DNA from: Apophysomyces variabilis
Lineage: Eukaryota > Mucoromycota > Mucoromycetes > Mucorales > Mucoraceae
NCBI GenBank assembly: GCA_002749535.1
Contig: MZZL01000059.1
Span: 1 to 64,000, forward strand
Length of the DNA stretch: 64,000 bases
Direction: 5' to 3'
The position numbers and the translations under genes were made by a program. Shown here one piece after another: positions 13,129 through 23,729 of the stretch; the first letter of the stretch is position 1; the number at the start of each line of letters is the position of its first letter. The notes under the pieces are model-generated. The model had not been told where the DNA came from. It saw nothing but the letters and a program-made list of their open reading frames with translations, and made no database searches.

Positions 13129-13696
13129 TTGGGTATTTTTGGGAGTTCACTTGGCACTGCATTGGTTATGTCATTGGAGAGAGAACTAGAGTCATTGTTG
13201 TCCGTTATTGCAAATACACGGATGTGGTTGACGTCAAAAGAAGAAAGTAGAAGAAAAGAACTGGGTCATCGAAATGGATTCACATGGAAACCTTTAAGTG
13301 GCAATGGGGAAAAGGGCAGGCTTTCTGTGTGTGTCAAACCATGTTGTGTACGAACTTCTGCCTGCCAAGAAACTTTGTCTATTACGCAATCACAAAAGAT
13401 TGGATTGCCACGGAATGAACGGTTATTATCTTGTCATGGATAATGCGCCCATCCATACATCAGTCAAGGTTAAGCAGTTGGTCGAAGAAAGAGGATACAA
13501 AGGTCTCTATCTTCCTCTCTACTCTCCCTTTTTCAACCCAATAAAAGAGTTTTGGGCCAAAGTGAAAGCTGGGATGAGAAAGGAGCCCTTACGAGTAGAC
13601 GATAACCTTCAAGAGCGTATATGTTCAAGCAGCGCGAAAAGTAAAGCGCCTAGACTGTCAAGGACGAATCAGACACTCGGAAAGGTTTTCGGTTAG
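13129..13696 (+). pseudogene. Degenerate Tc1/mariner-like (DDE) transposase remnant
   Basis: The clear part, about 13420-13640, reads YYLVMDNAPIHTSVKVKQLV and then LYLPLYSPFFNPIKEFWAKV, the C-terminal half of a DDE_3 transposase. The second catalytic aspartate is present in VMDNAPIH. The third acidic residue, expected as the E of NPIE, is lysine here (NPIK), so this copy would be inactive. Upstream, the coding signal drifts between two frames (13129-13443 and 13298-13696), and no N-terminal helix-turn-helix domain or start is intact. No terminal inverted repeats were found by eye. It is an old, decayed insertion in the gene-poor region. Confidence 0.7.
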
Positions 13697-14795
13697 ATGC
13701 AAAAATAGAGAACCATTTCTTTAAATAAACTCGTCTTGCTGTGGTTTGATCAGTAAATAGTGAACATGGACACGACTGTACGCAAAGAAGGGTAGTCTGA
13801 CCGCAACTATTTCACCTAATCATGCAAAAAGTATTCTTTGGACTCCGCAAAACCTTGAATCCCAGACTGCAAATAAAAATTAGAAACACGCAGATATATA
13901 AAAACACAGTAAATAGACTACTAGTCCTTCTGCACTCGCTTCGCTCGTTCCGTTACAGCCGCGTGCGGCTGCAGTAAATGGATTTGTGGCCATTTTTAGC
14001 ATACGTTTACCGTAACAGAAAATATTGCTGAAAATGAAGTCTTTGTTTTAATGTAAGATATTCAAGAGGTGTACGTAAGTGAGTGATATGATATGGTGTT
14101 GTGAAATAAAGATGCACCAAGTAAGATAAATAGTCTAAAACGCGAAAAACGATCTGAAGACATAAGAACATAAATAAGCCAGTATCGCTTGTGGACAACT
14201 ATTTCAGACAGGAAAAAAAAAAGAGCAGAATGAATGTTTGAAGCCTAGGTATCTGCCTCGTATAACATAGCTTCCGAACCTTGATCTTACGTTAGAAACT
14301 TACAGAGCGAATGACAAAGTTAGCATAGGAATGGTTACTTCTGTTGGCAATAGAATATGGAAAAACAGAGATAAGTCGGCATTGTTCACTGAAGGTACAT
14401 GCCTAAATGAATAAAGCAAAGTCCTCTGTATAATGATCCTATCATTGAGCATTTTTGTGATATAAAACGGGTGGAGGTCAATCAGACAATATATTCAACT
14501 ACTCGCTGCACTTTGGAAAACACTTGACCCTTCTCACTACTGCTGAAATTTTTCCACGAATGCCTATTTAACTATCCTTCGTAATATCTTCTACCCACTT
14601 ATTGCAGCTCAACTTTCTTGACCCACACATCAAAGATTGCACCCACCTATCAAATTGCTACTGAGAGCAACTCGACTCCTTGAGCCTTCTTGGAAAGCGT
14701 CAGACAATATCTAAGACTAATCTACTCCTCTACTTCATTGCTGGACGTGCTCTTTTCTCCTAACTAAAGACTTCTATATATATCAACTGAAGAGT
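13697..14795. other. Intergenic with GC-rich hairpin and a promoter-like stretch
   Basis: No gene seen. A GC-rich patch at about 13930-13975 contains a perfect inverted repeat (separate entry). From about 14458 there is a TATAAAAC box followed by about 300 pyrimidine-rich bases, resembling a fungal promoter and leader, but no coding exon follows; the dispersed repeat begins instead at 14796. Confidence 0.4.
13956..13971. repeat. GC-rich perfect inverted repeat
   Basis: CAGCCGC, two-base centre GT, GCGGCTG, in a GC-rich island (with TCGCTTCGCTCG just before) inside AT-rich DNA and 260 bases past the dead transposase. It could be part of a transposon end. No Helitron-type CTRR terminus follows. 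Confidence 0.6.
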
Positions 14796-14893
14796 ACTAC
14801 GGTCGAACCAGCTTGCAGGAAGCTGGTTGTATTACCGGCAAAATGTTTTTGCGCGCAAAAATTACTCGAAAATACAGTATACTAATAGAGAGG
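14796..14893. repeat. Dispersed repeat, copy 2
   Basis: Matches 1-98 over its full 98 bases, with the same inverted repeat (CCAGCTT / AAGCTGG) and the same 16-base GC-centred palindrome. After TAGAGAG this copy continues into GGGCTTCGGCCC, a short stem with a TTCG loop, which copy 1 lacks. The shared block therefore ends at 14893. It directly follows the promoter-like stretch. Confidence 0.88.
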
Positions 14894-15507
14894 GCTTCGG
14901 CCCCTGCCGGTGCAGTTAAACGCCACGATTCCCAATGCAAGAACCACTGGTTCGATCGTTCCGCCGCAAGAGTTTTTACCGCAGTCTCAACGTCGCTCTC
15001 TGCCTTGTTATGCAAAATCAGCTATTCCCGTGGTCGCTTCTCTAACTGTGTCTCAAATCAAATCCACCTCTGGCTAAAATTGTTCTATCATTGTCGTCTG
15101 TCGTCGTAGTTAGCATGCTTTTCTCTTGTCTGTACATTCACCCTGTAATTGAGCTGTCTCGAGCAAATATGTCTGTCACAGACGCTGTGTTCAAATAGAG
15201 ACGTTAAATAAAATCAACAAATTTAAACGTACACAGCCCTTTGGCACCGCTTAATTCGCAAAGCATATACATAAACGTGAAATTTGTCAAAAGTTAAATG
15301 ATGGATATTTCCATTCACCGGAAAGCTAGGCGCAAGTCAAATTAAATGGAGCGTTATTTCTTAGCGTAAGCTCATCCTCTTTACGGACAAAAAATTCAGT
15401 TTACTATGAATTCTTATTGCATATACAGTGTTTTGTTGTGCTCGTATTAAACATACAATTCTTATATAGGGCATGCAGTACTATTGATGGCCAAATAATA
15501 CAAAGTT
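14894..15507. other. Intergenic, GC-rich then AT-rich
   Basis: The first 120 bases are unusually GC-rich for the window and include the GGGCTTCGGCCC stem. GGTTCGATCG at about 14950 resembles a tRNA B box, but no cloverleaf can be drawn. The rest is AT-rich 3' flank of the carboxylase gene. Confidence 0.4.
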
Positions 15508-18062
15508 TTATGAATCGTCAAAATCGATAAGGAGCTGCCCGTTCCTAACGGTATGTCCTGGCTGGATATGGATCTTCTTTATTCGACCGACGCGAGGGGC
15601 TCGAAGCACATTTTGCATTTTCATCGCTTCCACAACTGCAATTTCGGTCCCTTCAGATACCTTTAGGAAGACATTAGATGGCGCAGTCAACATCTATCAT
15701 TCTTTAAAAATAGGAGAGTTACCTGATCGCCTTCTGCAACAGCTAAGCTGACTACTCGTCCAGGCATTGGGCTTAGCATCGTGTTGCCTTGCTCCTCTTT
15801 AGGTTTCCGCTTTATGTACTGGCTTAACTGATATTGATCGTCGTTTAAGACGGTGACATTGAACTATCCACGCTGAAAAGATTAGTACTCCTGTTCTCTG
15901 CGCCTACAGCTATTCAATTTACCACAGTGCCTTCACTTTGTATCTTGAACCCATGATCCAAAGTATCTAAAAAGTGAACCACTCGATCGTCTCCTCCTTT
16001 TATTGAAGCATATGCTAGCAGTCCGTGAAGCGACCATTTCATCGAAAAAGAAAGACTACTGAGATTGCCACTAGCCTGCATCGTGTTTGAAGCCTGTATG
16101 ACTCAACCAAGTTTCGAATTACCTCAAACAATTCACCGTTTTTTGTAAGAGTTATTTTAGCTTCATGTCTTGCCCTACTTCTTTCCTCCGTCATTTGTAC
16201 CCATATATCCCATTTATTCTGGGCTGCACCCATTGCCGTCTCCATTCTTGCCCATAGTGCAGCGCTAATGGAAGCAAGCTCATGCACAAGCTGATTTGAC
16301 ATGACCTTACTTTTATATCCGTCAGGATATTCTTCGGTTAAAAAATGGGTCGTGATATTCACACCTTCGATAAATCGCGGATGCGAGACAATACCCCGTA
16401 GAAGCGGTAGATTATGAGTGACTCCACGGATCACATACTCATCAAGCGAGCGCATCATCGTATCCACCGCTTCTCTTCGTGTTTGTCCGTATGTAACAAG
16501 CTTACAAATGAGGGGATCATATTCCATATGGATATCAGAACCTTCGACGAAACCGGAATCACAACGGACACCAATGTCAAGCATCGGTTCCCGGTATGTT
16601 AGCAATCGGCCTACGGATGGCAGGTATTTTTCAGGATCTTCAGCATATACCCTTGATTCGATGGCCCAGCCACGAACATGAATATCATCTTGGGTTAACG
16701 CCAGCGGATAACCTGCAGCAGAATATAACATATGCTCTACCAAGTCCACACCTGTTACACTTTCTGTAATCGGATGCTCCACCTGCAAGCGCGTATTCAT
16801 TTCTAAAAAGTAAAAGTTGCGCTCTGCATCGACCAAGAACTCCACAGTACCTTTAAGAGATTGCAAAATCAACATTTTTCCCCTTGCAATTATTTCCTTT
16901 TAACACTCTATCTGTTTTTCTTTCTCACCCGCAGAGTTATAGCCCACGTGCTTGGCCAGAGCAGCTGCCTGTAAGCCCATCTCCTTCCTCGTCCTTTCGT
17001 CCAAATGGACACTTGGCGATTCTTCAACAACTTTCTGGTTTCTCCGTTGTATAGAGCAATCACGTTCCGGGAAATAAATGACGTTGCCATGGTTATCCCC
17101 CAAAACCTGAATTTCAATATGACGAGGGTTGTCGATATACTTTTCGATGAGAAGCCGGTCATCACCAAAAGCTGATTGCGACTCCAGTTTAGCTAATTTG
17201 TAGCCTTCTTCAAGTTCCCGATCATTCCTACAGAGGGAAAGCTCAGCCTTTGAAACAGTTAGCAAGTATTATCGCTTGCCTGGCAATGCGCATGCCTTTT
17301 CCACCGCCGCCTGCGCTCGCTTTGATCATCACTGGATATGTAATTTGGTGCGCTATTCGTATGGCATCTACCACGCCATGGACCTCCCCGTCATATCCGG
17401 GGATACAATTGACGTTACTTGCCTTCGCAATAAGCTTACTTTGAATCTTATCACCCATGGCGGCGATAGAATGGGCAGTGGGTCCAACAAACTTGATTTC
17501 TGCTGCTTCTAATTCCCGAACAAATGCCGGATTTTCACTAAGAAAACCGTAGCCAGGATGTATTGCATCCGCTCCGGATTGCCTTGCTGCTTTCAGGATC
17601 TGATCGATTGAAAGATAGGATTCCGTTGCTGGTCCAGGCCCAATGTAGAATGCTTCGTCCGCAAGTTTAACATGCAATGCGTTATAATCCAGATCTGAAT
17701 AGACAGCTACGGTTTTAATTCCCATTTTTCGGGCTGTTCTGATAATTCGACATGCAATTTCACCCCGGTTGGCCACTAAAAGCTTGTCAAAGGTCTATAT
17801 CATCATACATATACCAATTACATTAGTGAAAGATCATAGTAATATAAAATGGAATAATCCTTACTTTTTTGAACAAGGGCATTTGGACGAGACCGGGTCG
17901 ATCTATTTTCCGGGAAACCGTTGACATGAGGAGGCGGCGTTGAGCATACCGATGTAGAGCAACGTTCAGGGCACCATGACAACGCTCTGCCTTACGGCAC
18001 ACATAGACAGTCATTGATCTTCTAAGGCATTGTTTTACAGTGTCCAGAGTACGGAGCAGCAT
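15508..18062 (-). CDS. PCCA: Propionyl-CoA carboxylase alpha subunit, mitochondrial
   Basis: This subunit carries the biotin carboxylase and biotin carrier of the enzyme that makes methylmalonyl-CoA from propionyl-CoA. The first exon (18062 to about 17873) is a basic mitochondrial presequence. The next gives [20 protein letters not shown], then the ATP-grasp core with [18 protein letters not shown]. Later exons carry [36 protein letters not shown] and [15 protein letters not shown]. The end is a biotinyl domain with the attachment site EAMKMQ (the K is biotinylated). The stretch [13 protein letters not shown] and the spacing match PCCA, not methylcrotonyl-CoA carboxylase alpha. The intron at 17279-17228 is GC-AG; the others are GT-AG. 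No beta subunit lies in the window. An alternative start is 18015. Confidence 0.9.
17228..17279 (-). other. GC-AG intron in PCCA
   Basis: The exon ends GCCAG and the intron starts GCAAGC and ends TGTAG. Splicing here restores [14 protein letters not shown] in frame. No GT donor nearby gives an open frame. Confidence 0.8.
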
Positions 18063-20615
18063 GGCCGTCTTGTGTGGCCGGGGGACGAGTCGACAGTGAG
18101 AAAAACGTTACCGAAAAAAAGGTGGGGAAAATGATTTGTGCACCTTCTCGGGCACACCACCTTTTCCAGGCCCGCTTTTGGAGTTTCAAATAAACTGCTT
18201 GGTCCAGACCTTGATCCCATGTTGAAAGTAAAAAGCAAAGAACAAAGGGTATGCCAGAAGGTAATGTATCAATTAACAAGAGACTGTGTTTCACTGAACA
18301 TACATGTGCAAAGCAATAACAGTTATTTTTCGTCGTATGTATTTCGTCCATATAACATTAATTCCCAATGGGCTATTTTTTACTTAATAGAAAATAGTAC
18401 ATCAGGGACCAGAAATAGCTCAATAGCAACTGATGGAGACCAGAAGTAACCCATCCTTCCCATAGTGTAGGGTACAAGAGAGCTGGATTTGGGTTTCTGC
18501 TCGATCTAGATGCAGATGATAAATTTACAAGCAACATGGCTAAAATTTTTGAGAACGCATGACTATAGCACCCTTCAGCACTATAATGCTTACTGGTTCA
18601 ACACCGAATAAAAGGCGTTGTCCAGAATAGATGTATGAAGCTTGAGAAAAGCTGAAGCGCAATTGCAAGAAATATCAGACCATAAATCGCAATGATGAAT
18701 ATATAAGAGGCGTCATTAATGGATTGGGTAACCGTGTCAAACAGTTGGGAAAAAGTGACGCAGGAAATAATCGGAGAAGTGACTAAAGTCAGGCAAAGAA
18801 TTCCATCAGCTTAGAGGACTGATGCGTGATTTATCCAAGGCTCGTACAGCAGAGTCATTTAAGAAAAGTACAACGCAACCGGTCGCTTACGACAAGTAAA
18901 ACACATGAGATCTGAGACGCAACTAGCCCTTAACACTGCGAAACGAAATTTCTTTCATTGTAGATCAGCAAGATACAATGGAAACCATTCAAATAAACAA
19001 ACTTAAGTAAATCTCTTCAGGCATTGGATACAATCTGTTAAGCAGCGCAAAGAAAAAATCGAGCCGGATGACAGCTGCCCAACGCCAATGAAGCTTGGTT
19101 GTGAGGATACACCCGAGCATATGAAGCTCAATAATCTACCGGAAGATACAACAACATATGCTGGGGACAGGCTATGGTATAGTTACGATGTCAACAACTG
19201 TCAGCATTCCCCAATCTCGCTTTGATTTCCATATGAAACTCTATAACAGATATCAAGCATTAGTCAATCATGACGAAGAAACACCCTGTCGAGCTTGATG
19301 AGGCTGACCAACAGTTCTTGAAGTCTCCAAATGCATACAAAATCACTGCAAAGGAGTTGGGATTGGACCACTACGTGGGTAGCAGTGCGTAGAAGTAGAC
19401 AAGAAAGAAAGAAAGAGTAAGATGGTCACAACAGTTGAACTCATCAGCATGACTGATGCAATTCATTCTGGCATATAGACATCTAAAGGACGATGCGCTA
19501 CAGAAACAGAGAAATTGTTGTCGACCAACAGTATTCAATAGTCAAACACTGTCGAACAGGCTACTGAACGGCACAAGATTGGTAAAACGAGTGTCACGAT
19601 ACATCCTCTGATTAACTATCTTGTTAAATCGTTCAAAAAGAAAAGGAGAACCTTTGAAAAAATCTTATCACTCCCACATCGAACGAAAAGTTGGAAATAT
19701 CTCATCGTAAAAAAAGATGCAGTGTATAGAAGCAGCCTATGAAGAGGGGAAGAATGTGATACAGAATGGAGGCAGTGGAAAGAAGACCGCGGTTTTATGC
19801 ATCGGTTCGCAAAGAACTGGTCTTGGCCTTCGAACAGGAGGGTATTCAAGGTGCCAAGTGGTTTAGAAGACTTCGTCATCAGATAGCACCAGTTGTCATG
19901 ACAAACGAATATTGGAAACAGCTAAGCGTGTGTTTCTTGCTACGAGAAGGTGGCAAGGCCAAAAAGAAAAGAAGTTATTGACGGGAAGGTGAAGACTGTA
20001 TCGGTGAATGAAGCTTCTATGGCCAAAATCCTCGTTGAATAGCGGTAAAGACTGGGCCACGCTACCAAAAGCCAGGATGCAATGGCTGCAGTAGCGATCG
20101 GCACCTCAGCAATTTCAACCATAAAAATGACTCCATTCTGTCCATACATCAGCCAATTCAATGCTGATTTGAAAAATGTTGAGATGCCCACTCTGTCGGC
20201 TGGCTGACACGAAGGAACGGTCCATGACACAGGCCAGGACCATGGCCCCAGCCGGTAAGTTTCAATTGGGCTATCATGCTATTTGAACAACTCACTATTT
20301 CTTGTGCTGTCATGCATTTTGGAACTTGCATGCCGTTGTTTGCTGCATCGTTTCAGTTGTTTCCTCCGAAATTTTTCATATACCTTTTCATTATCTAAAG
20401 CTGGCTCAATTTTCCTCTCCAGCCTAACTGATAGAATTGTTCTCTTTCTCCCAACCGTGCGCACTTATTGCTTTATTGGAAACCATCCAGATTGGGAAGC
20501 TTTTTAACTATCGGTAAAACGTTTTGCGCTGGAGTGACTGTAATTCTTTTCGCGCCCATTGAGATCTGGCGGCCGCTGAACGTTACTGGTTCCCCAAACT
20601 TGATATTCTGAAAGA
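18063..20615. other. Long stretch without a recognisable gene
   Basis: About 2.55 kb. The first few hundred bases are the PCCA promoter side. From about 18480 to 20250 the base composition is closer to coding DNA, and short frames (for example 19766-19981 plus and 19940-20230 minus) break off repeatedly with no family resemblance. This pattern fits a decayed gene or mobile element. I see no terminal repeats. The last 350 bases are the DSC3 promoter. Confidence 0.4.
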
Positions 20616-21598
20616 ATGAACGAATTCTATGAATCAATAGATATAAATATTCGATGGTCTGATGGCCAGGACATCGTATTGAGAGTGTCACCCATTCAAC
20701 ATACCATTTTGGACATTAAGCATATGGCAAGTAGAGACGTTTCTCGAGTTTCGATGGTCGGACATGCTTACAATCGCTTTTGCAGATTCGTGAAACGGTT
20801 TCGAAAGCGCTTGGAAAAAATATTCGCTTGATCCATAACGGACGTATACTGGAAGACTCCTGTAAACTATGCGAGTACGGCATAGGTCGTTTACCAGCAG
20901 CCAACTCGAAAGCGAAAGTTCCACCACCGGCACCTGTGTATCTGCATTGCTCGATATCGGATTATGTACCAGAGACAAGACCAAATGCAAGTATTACTTA
21001 ATTCATGCGAAAAAAGATGTATATCAACCGAATGCGTTTGCTTAGGATCCACCGCAAATAACGCCTATGACAGGCTTCGATCGGCTGCGAGAGTCGGGAT
21101 TCAACGAGGAGGAAATCCGAAGTATTCGCACACAATTCCATCGAATGCATGGAACTGCATATGATGGCGGCGGTAAATATAGATCCACAAGAGCAGGCAT
21201 GGGTAGAGCACTGACAGTGGATGTATAGAGCCTACCGATCAGATACGACAATTAGAAGAACAATGGATGGATAGCACAGGGGAAGTGTTGCCTGATGGAA
21301 GTACGTTTCTTATCTGTGAATGATAAATTGCCTGTCTTACGCCCTGTTTCTATTGCAGCTATTCAGGGTGCTTACAAGGAAATGATGTGGGGTTTAATGC
21401 TTGGCTTTTTCCTTGGTGTTCTATGCTTGTTTTGGTTTCGAGAATCTGTTTTCACTCGAAGACACCAAATGGGTAAGTGTACGGCAAATAGAGAACGTAA
21501 ACGAATTATTTACTATTATCGTTGGTTTGGTGCGAATAGGAATTGTTGCTGGCATGCTAATCAATGTGTCCTTTGGTGTACTGCACGTTTATTACTGA
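20616..21598 (+). CDS. DSC3: DSC E3 ligase complex subunit 3 (ubiquitin-like, DUF2407 family)
   Basis: DSC3 belongs to the Golgi/endosomal Dsc ubiquitin-ligase complex that cleaves fungal SREBP and clears orphan membrane proteins. Six exons join in frame: a ubiquitin-like fold (INIRWSDGQDIVLRVSPIQH, then IRETVSKALGKNIRLIHNGR, then VYLHCSISD), a DUF2407 helix region (GFDRLRESGFNEEEIRSIR; QIRQLEEQWMDS) and two membrane helices at the end (LMLGFFLGVLCLFW and IVAGMLINVSFGVLHVYY). The layout Ubl-helical-2TM is exactly that of Dsc3. Two introns, 20727-20785 and 20987-21045, appear to start with GCAAGT rather than GT; weaker GT donors exist for each (near 20740 and 20974). The start at 20616 is the first ATG of the Ubl domain. 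Confidence 0.85.
20727..20785 (+). other. GC-AG intron, DSC3 first intron
   Basis: Donor GCAAGT after HM (CATATG), acceptor TTGCAG, in phase with IRETVSK. A GTTTCT donor a few codons later is also in phase but a poor splice consensus. Confidence 0.65.
20987..21045 (+). other. GC-AG intron, DSC3 second intron
   Basis: Donor GCAAGT after RPN, acceptor GCTTAG, in phase with DPPQITPMTGF. A GTACCA donor at about 20974 is the competing GT solution. Confidence 0.6.
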
Positions 21599-22437
21599 AA
21601 TCTTCACACTTTCCTTTTATACCATTATTAATATCATTTTTTTCCTGTACATGTTTTCCTTTTACTTCTTCATTTTCTTTTGCTCTTCATTACTTTTGTT
21701 ATATACGTTGTATTCAAGCCGACTTATCTTTTTTTTAAAGCTGAACAAAGCAAATTGACATATCAGGATTTTTGCAACCTCTACTTGTCATAGAGGATAC
21801 TCGGGGACAGATCCCGAGATGATACGCTTGACGACGTGCGTGTTTCGGATGATCAGATCGTTTGCACAGTGACGTAGATATGGATAGTTTGAATATCTAA
21901 GATTGACCTATCGTAATCGAAATTAAACAAAAATTTTATCAACCATCTGAATGGTAGCATGCAATAACATTCGGTCATTCACTATTTCTTACTACTAGTT
22001 TAGTCAAGTAGAAAGCATACTTTTCTTTTCCCAGTCCTTGGAATGAGTGGTTTGCTTATTATTATTAATAATGATACTATATACTACAAAGGGCTCAGTA
22101 ATGATATGTGTCAAAATTTGCCAAATCCACAAACTTTTGACGTACCGCATTGCCGTTAGATTCTGAAACATAAAGGTCATGCATTCTGAGTGAAAATTTG
22201 GCAATGCTTTTCGGGTAATCTCGGGAAAAACTTGTTTCCAAGTGACCGCGAACCGCACTGTCTAATTATTTTCCAGAATATAGGAGTCAAGAGGAGGTAA
22301 TCTAAACGTGCCGTTTAGCATATGGAAAATTAAACTAGGAATAATGTACTGGCGAATATGCGATGATTCATTTGTCATTCGAATATTATTAGCAATATTG
22401 CTATTCGTTTGGCGGGTAAATTCTACTATCATTATCC
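21599..22437. other. Intergenic / decayed retroelement flank
   Basis: Pyrimidine-rich AT DNA after DSC3, then about 700 bases without a coherent frame leading into the retrotransposon remnant. The right part may be eroded integrase coding sequence; I cannot recognise motifs in it. Confidence 0.4.
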
Positions 22438-22843
22438 GTATGAACAATGTTTATGAAGAAGGCCCTTACACTGTAGTCCGTCGTATACAAGGAGGCACCT
22501 ATGTACTCCAAGAATAACAGGCATGCTTAAGTTGAGAGACTATGTACCATCTGAACTGAAGCTCATTTCACACGATGACATCGAGGCCAAAGATGAACTC
22601 TAAGAAGTCCAAGCAATCCTTGGAAACAAAGGAACAGCTGGGAAAAGAGAATACCTTGTCAGCTGGAAAGGGTACTCTGCAGAAGATAACAGCTGGCTAA
22701 AACCTGATGCGTTTACAGACCCAGACTTCATTGACGTTTATTGGAGAAGACTTGGCAAGGTGAATAAACCTGCATGCAAAACCCAGAAACGAACAGGTAA
22801 CAGCGCACAGACCCACTCGAAAAGACAACGTACTGCGTCTTAA
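22438..22843 (+). pseudogene. Ty3-type retrotransposon integrase C-terminus with chromodomain (broken)
   Basis: Fragments in two frames read GPYTVVRRIQGGTYVLQE, then LKLRDYVPSELKLIS, the usual linker at the end of a chromovirus integrase, followed by a chromodomain with GKREYLVSWKGYSAEDNSW. A frame change and at least two stops interrupt the reading (near 22515 and 22600). Reverse transcriptase, RNase H and the DDE core are not visible upstream, so this is the 3' remnant of a 5'-truncated element. It lies about 130 bases before a polypurine tract and LTR, in the right order and orientation. Confidence 0.8.
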
Positions 22844-22969
22844 AACACCGCACTTCCATTAGCATGGACACCGTTAAACTTCATACTTGCACCGTTACGC
22901 CGTTCATACATGTTACAGAGTCAAAATCCTCTTCAAAACGTCACCGGTCAACAACCTGGAGGGGGGTAA

Positions 22970-23374
22970 TGTCGTATTTCGACATACACACAGACCAATA
23001 AAGGTCTTCATATTACCCAAAGCAGTAATTAAAAGAATAATAAAGCGGAGATCGTAAAAAAGACTTCTTCTTGAACATGAAACCGATCTGACACAACAAC
23101 AGTCTGGCTCAGGAACTCAGACATAACCTCTTTACCATGACTAAATGAAAATCTACCATTGGCTATCCCAATGAAAAACCTTTCTTTATTATGAATATGT
23201 TTACCGATTGGTTCATCGTCTGTATCAAAGAAAATACGACGTAATACCCGCTCACAGTTTAAATAAGACTTGGAATTTAAACTTAATAAAAAAACCCCTT
23301 CTCTCGAGATCTCAAGGATTTATTCTCGTTATCCATTTTTATCTCAAATCTCCCCCAGACTCAATACTCTTACA
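22970..23374 (+). mobile_element. Putative 3' LTR of the Ty3-type element
   Basis: A polypurine tract (GGAGGGGGG at about 22958) is followed by TAA and then TGTCGTATTTCGACA, a palindromic LTR start. A region of about 405 bases follows and ends CTCTTACA, giving the TGT...ACA ends expected of an LTR. There is a TTTAAA/AATAAAAAAA-type stretch inside at about 23260-23295. No second LTR lies in the window, so the exact ends are inferred. Confidence 0.6.
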
Positions 23375-23729
23375 GTAAGAAAAAAGGTACGGAGAAAAGT
23401 TTGCGAAAGAAAAGGATGAGTAAAAGAAAAATGCAGATAACCCGTAAAAAAAGAGCAAAAATATACTAGAAACGCGTGATAAAAAAGCATTTATTCAATT
23501 TTTAGAAATTGTGCATACACTGTTTCTGTTGTAGAGGGAAATATAACAAAGTAGGTTCTACCTGCTAAGTCAAAAGTGGTTGAGATATGAAATTTCACCA
23601 TGTGGTAAAAAGGTGATGAAATCGCCTTTCGACAGCAGTGATAGCTTTTGTAAACCCGTTTATAGAGTCAAGTTCACTTAACTAAACAGTCTTTAAATAT
23701 TTTATATTCTTAATTATTAATTACGTTTC
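23375..23729. other. Intergenic
   Basis: AT-rich 3' flank of the F-box gene next to the LTR end. Nothing recognisable. Confidence 0.5.

Noticed and set aside
14920..14990. tRNA-like or SINE-like B box (GGTTCGATCG)
   Set aside because: No A box at proper spacing, and no acceptor stem or anticodon arm could be drawn.
15508..18062. Methylcrotonyl-CoA carboxylase alpha instead of PCCA
   Set aside because: The segment around EEYPDGYKS and the [17 protein letters not shown] wording fit PCCA better.
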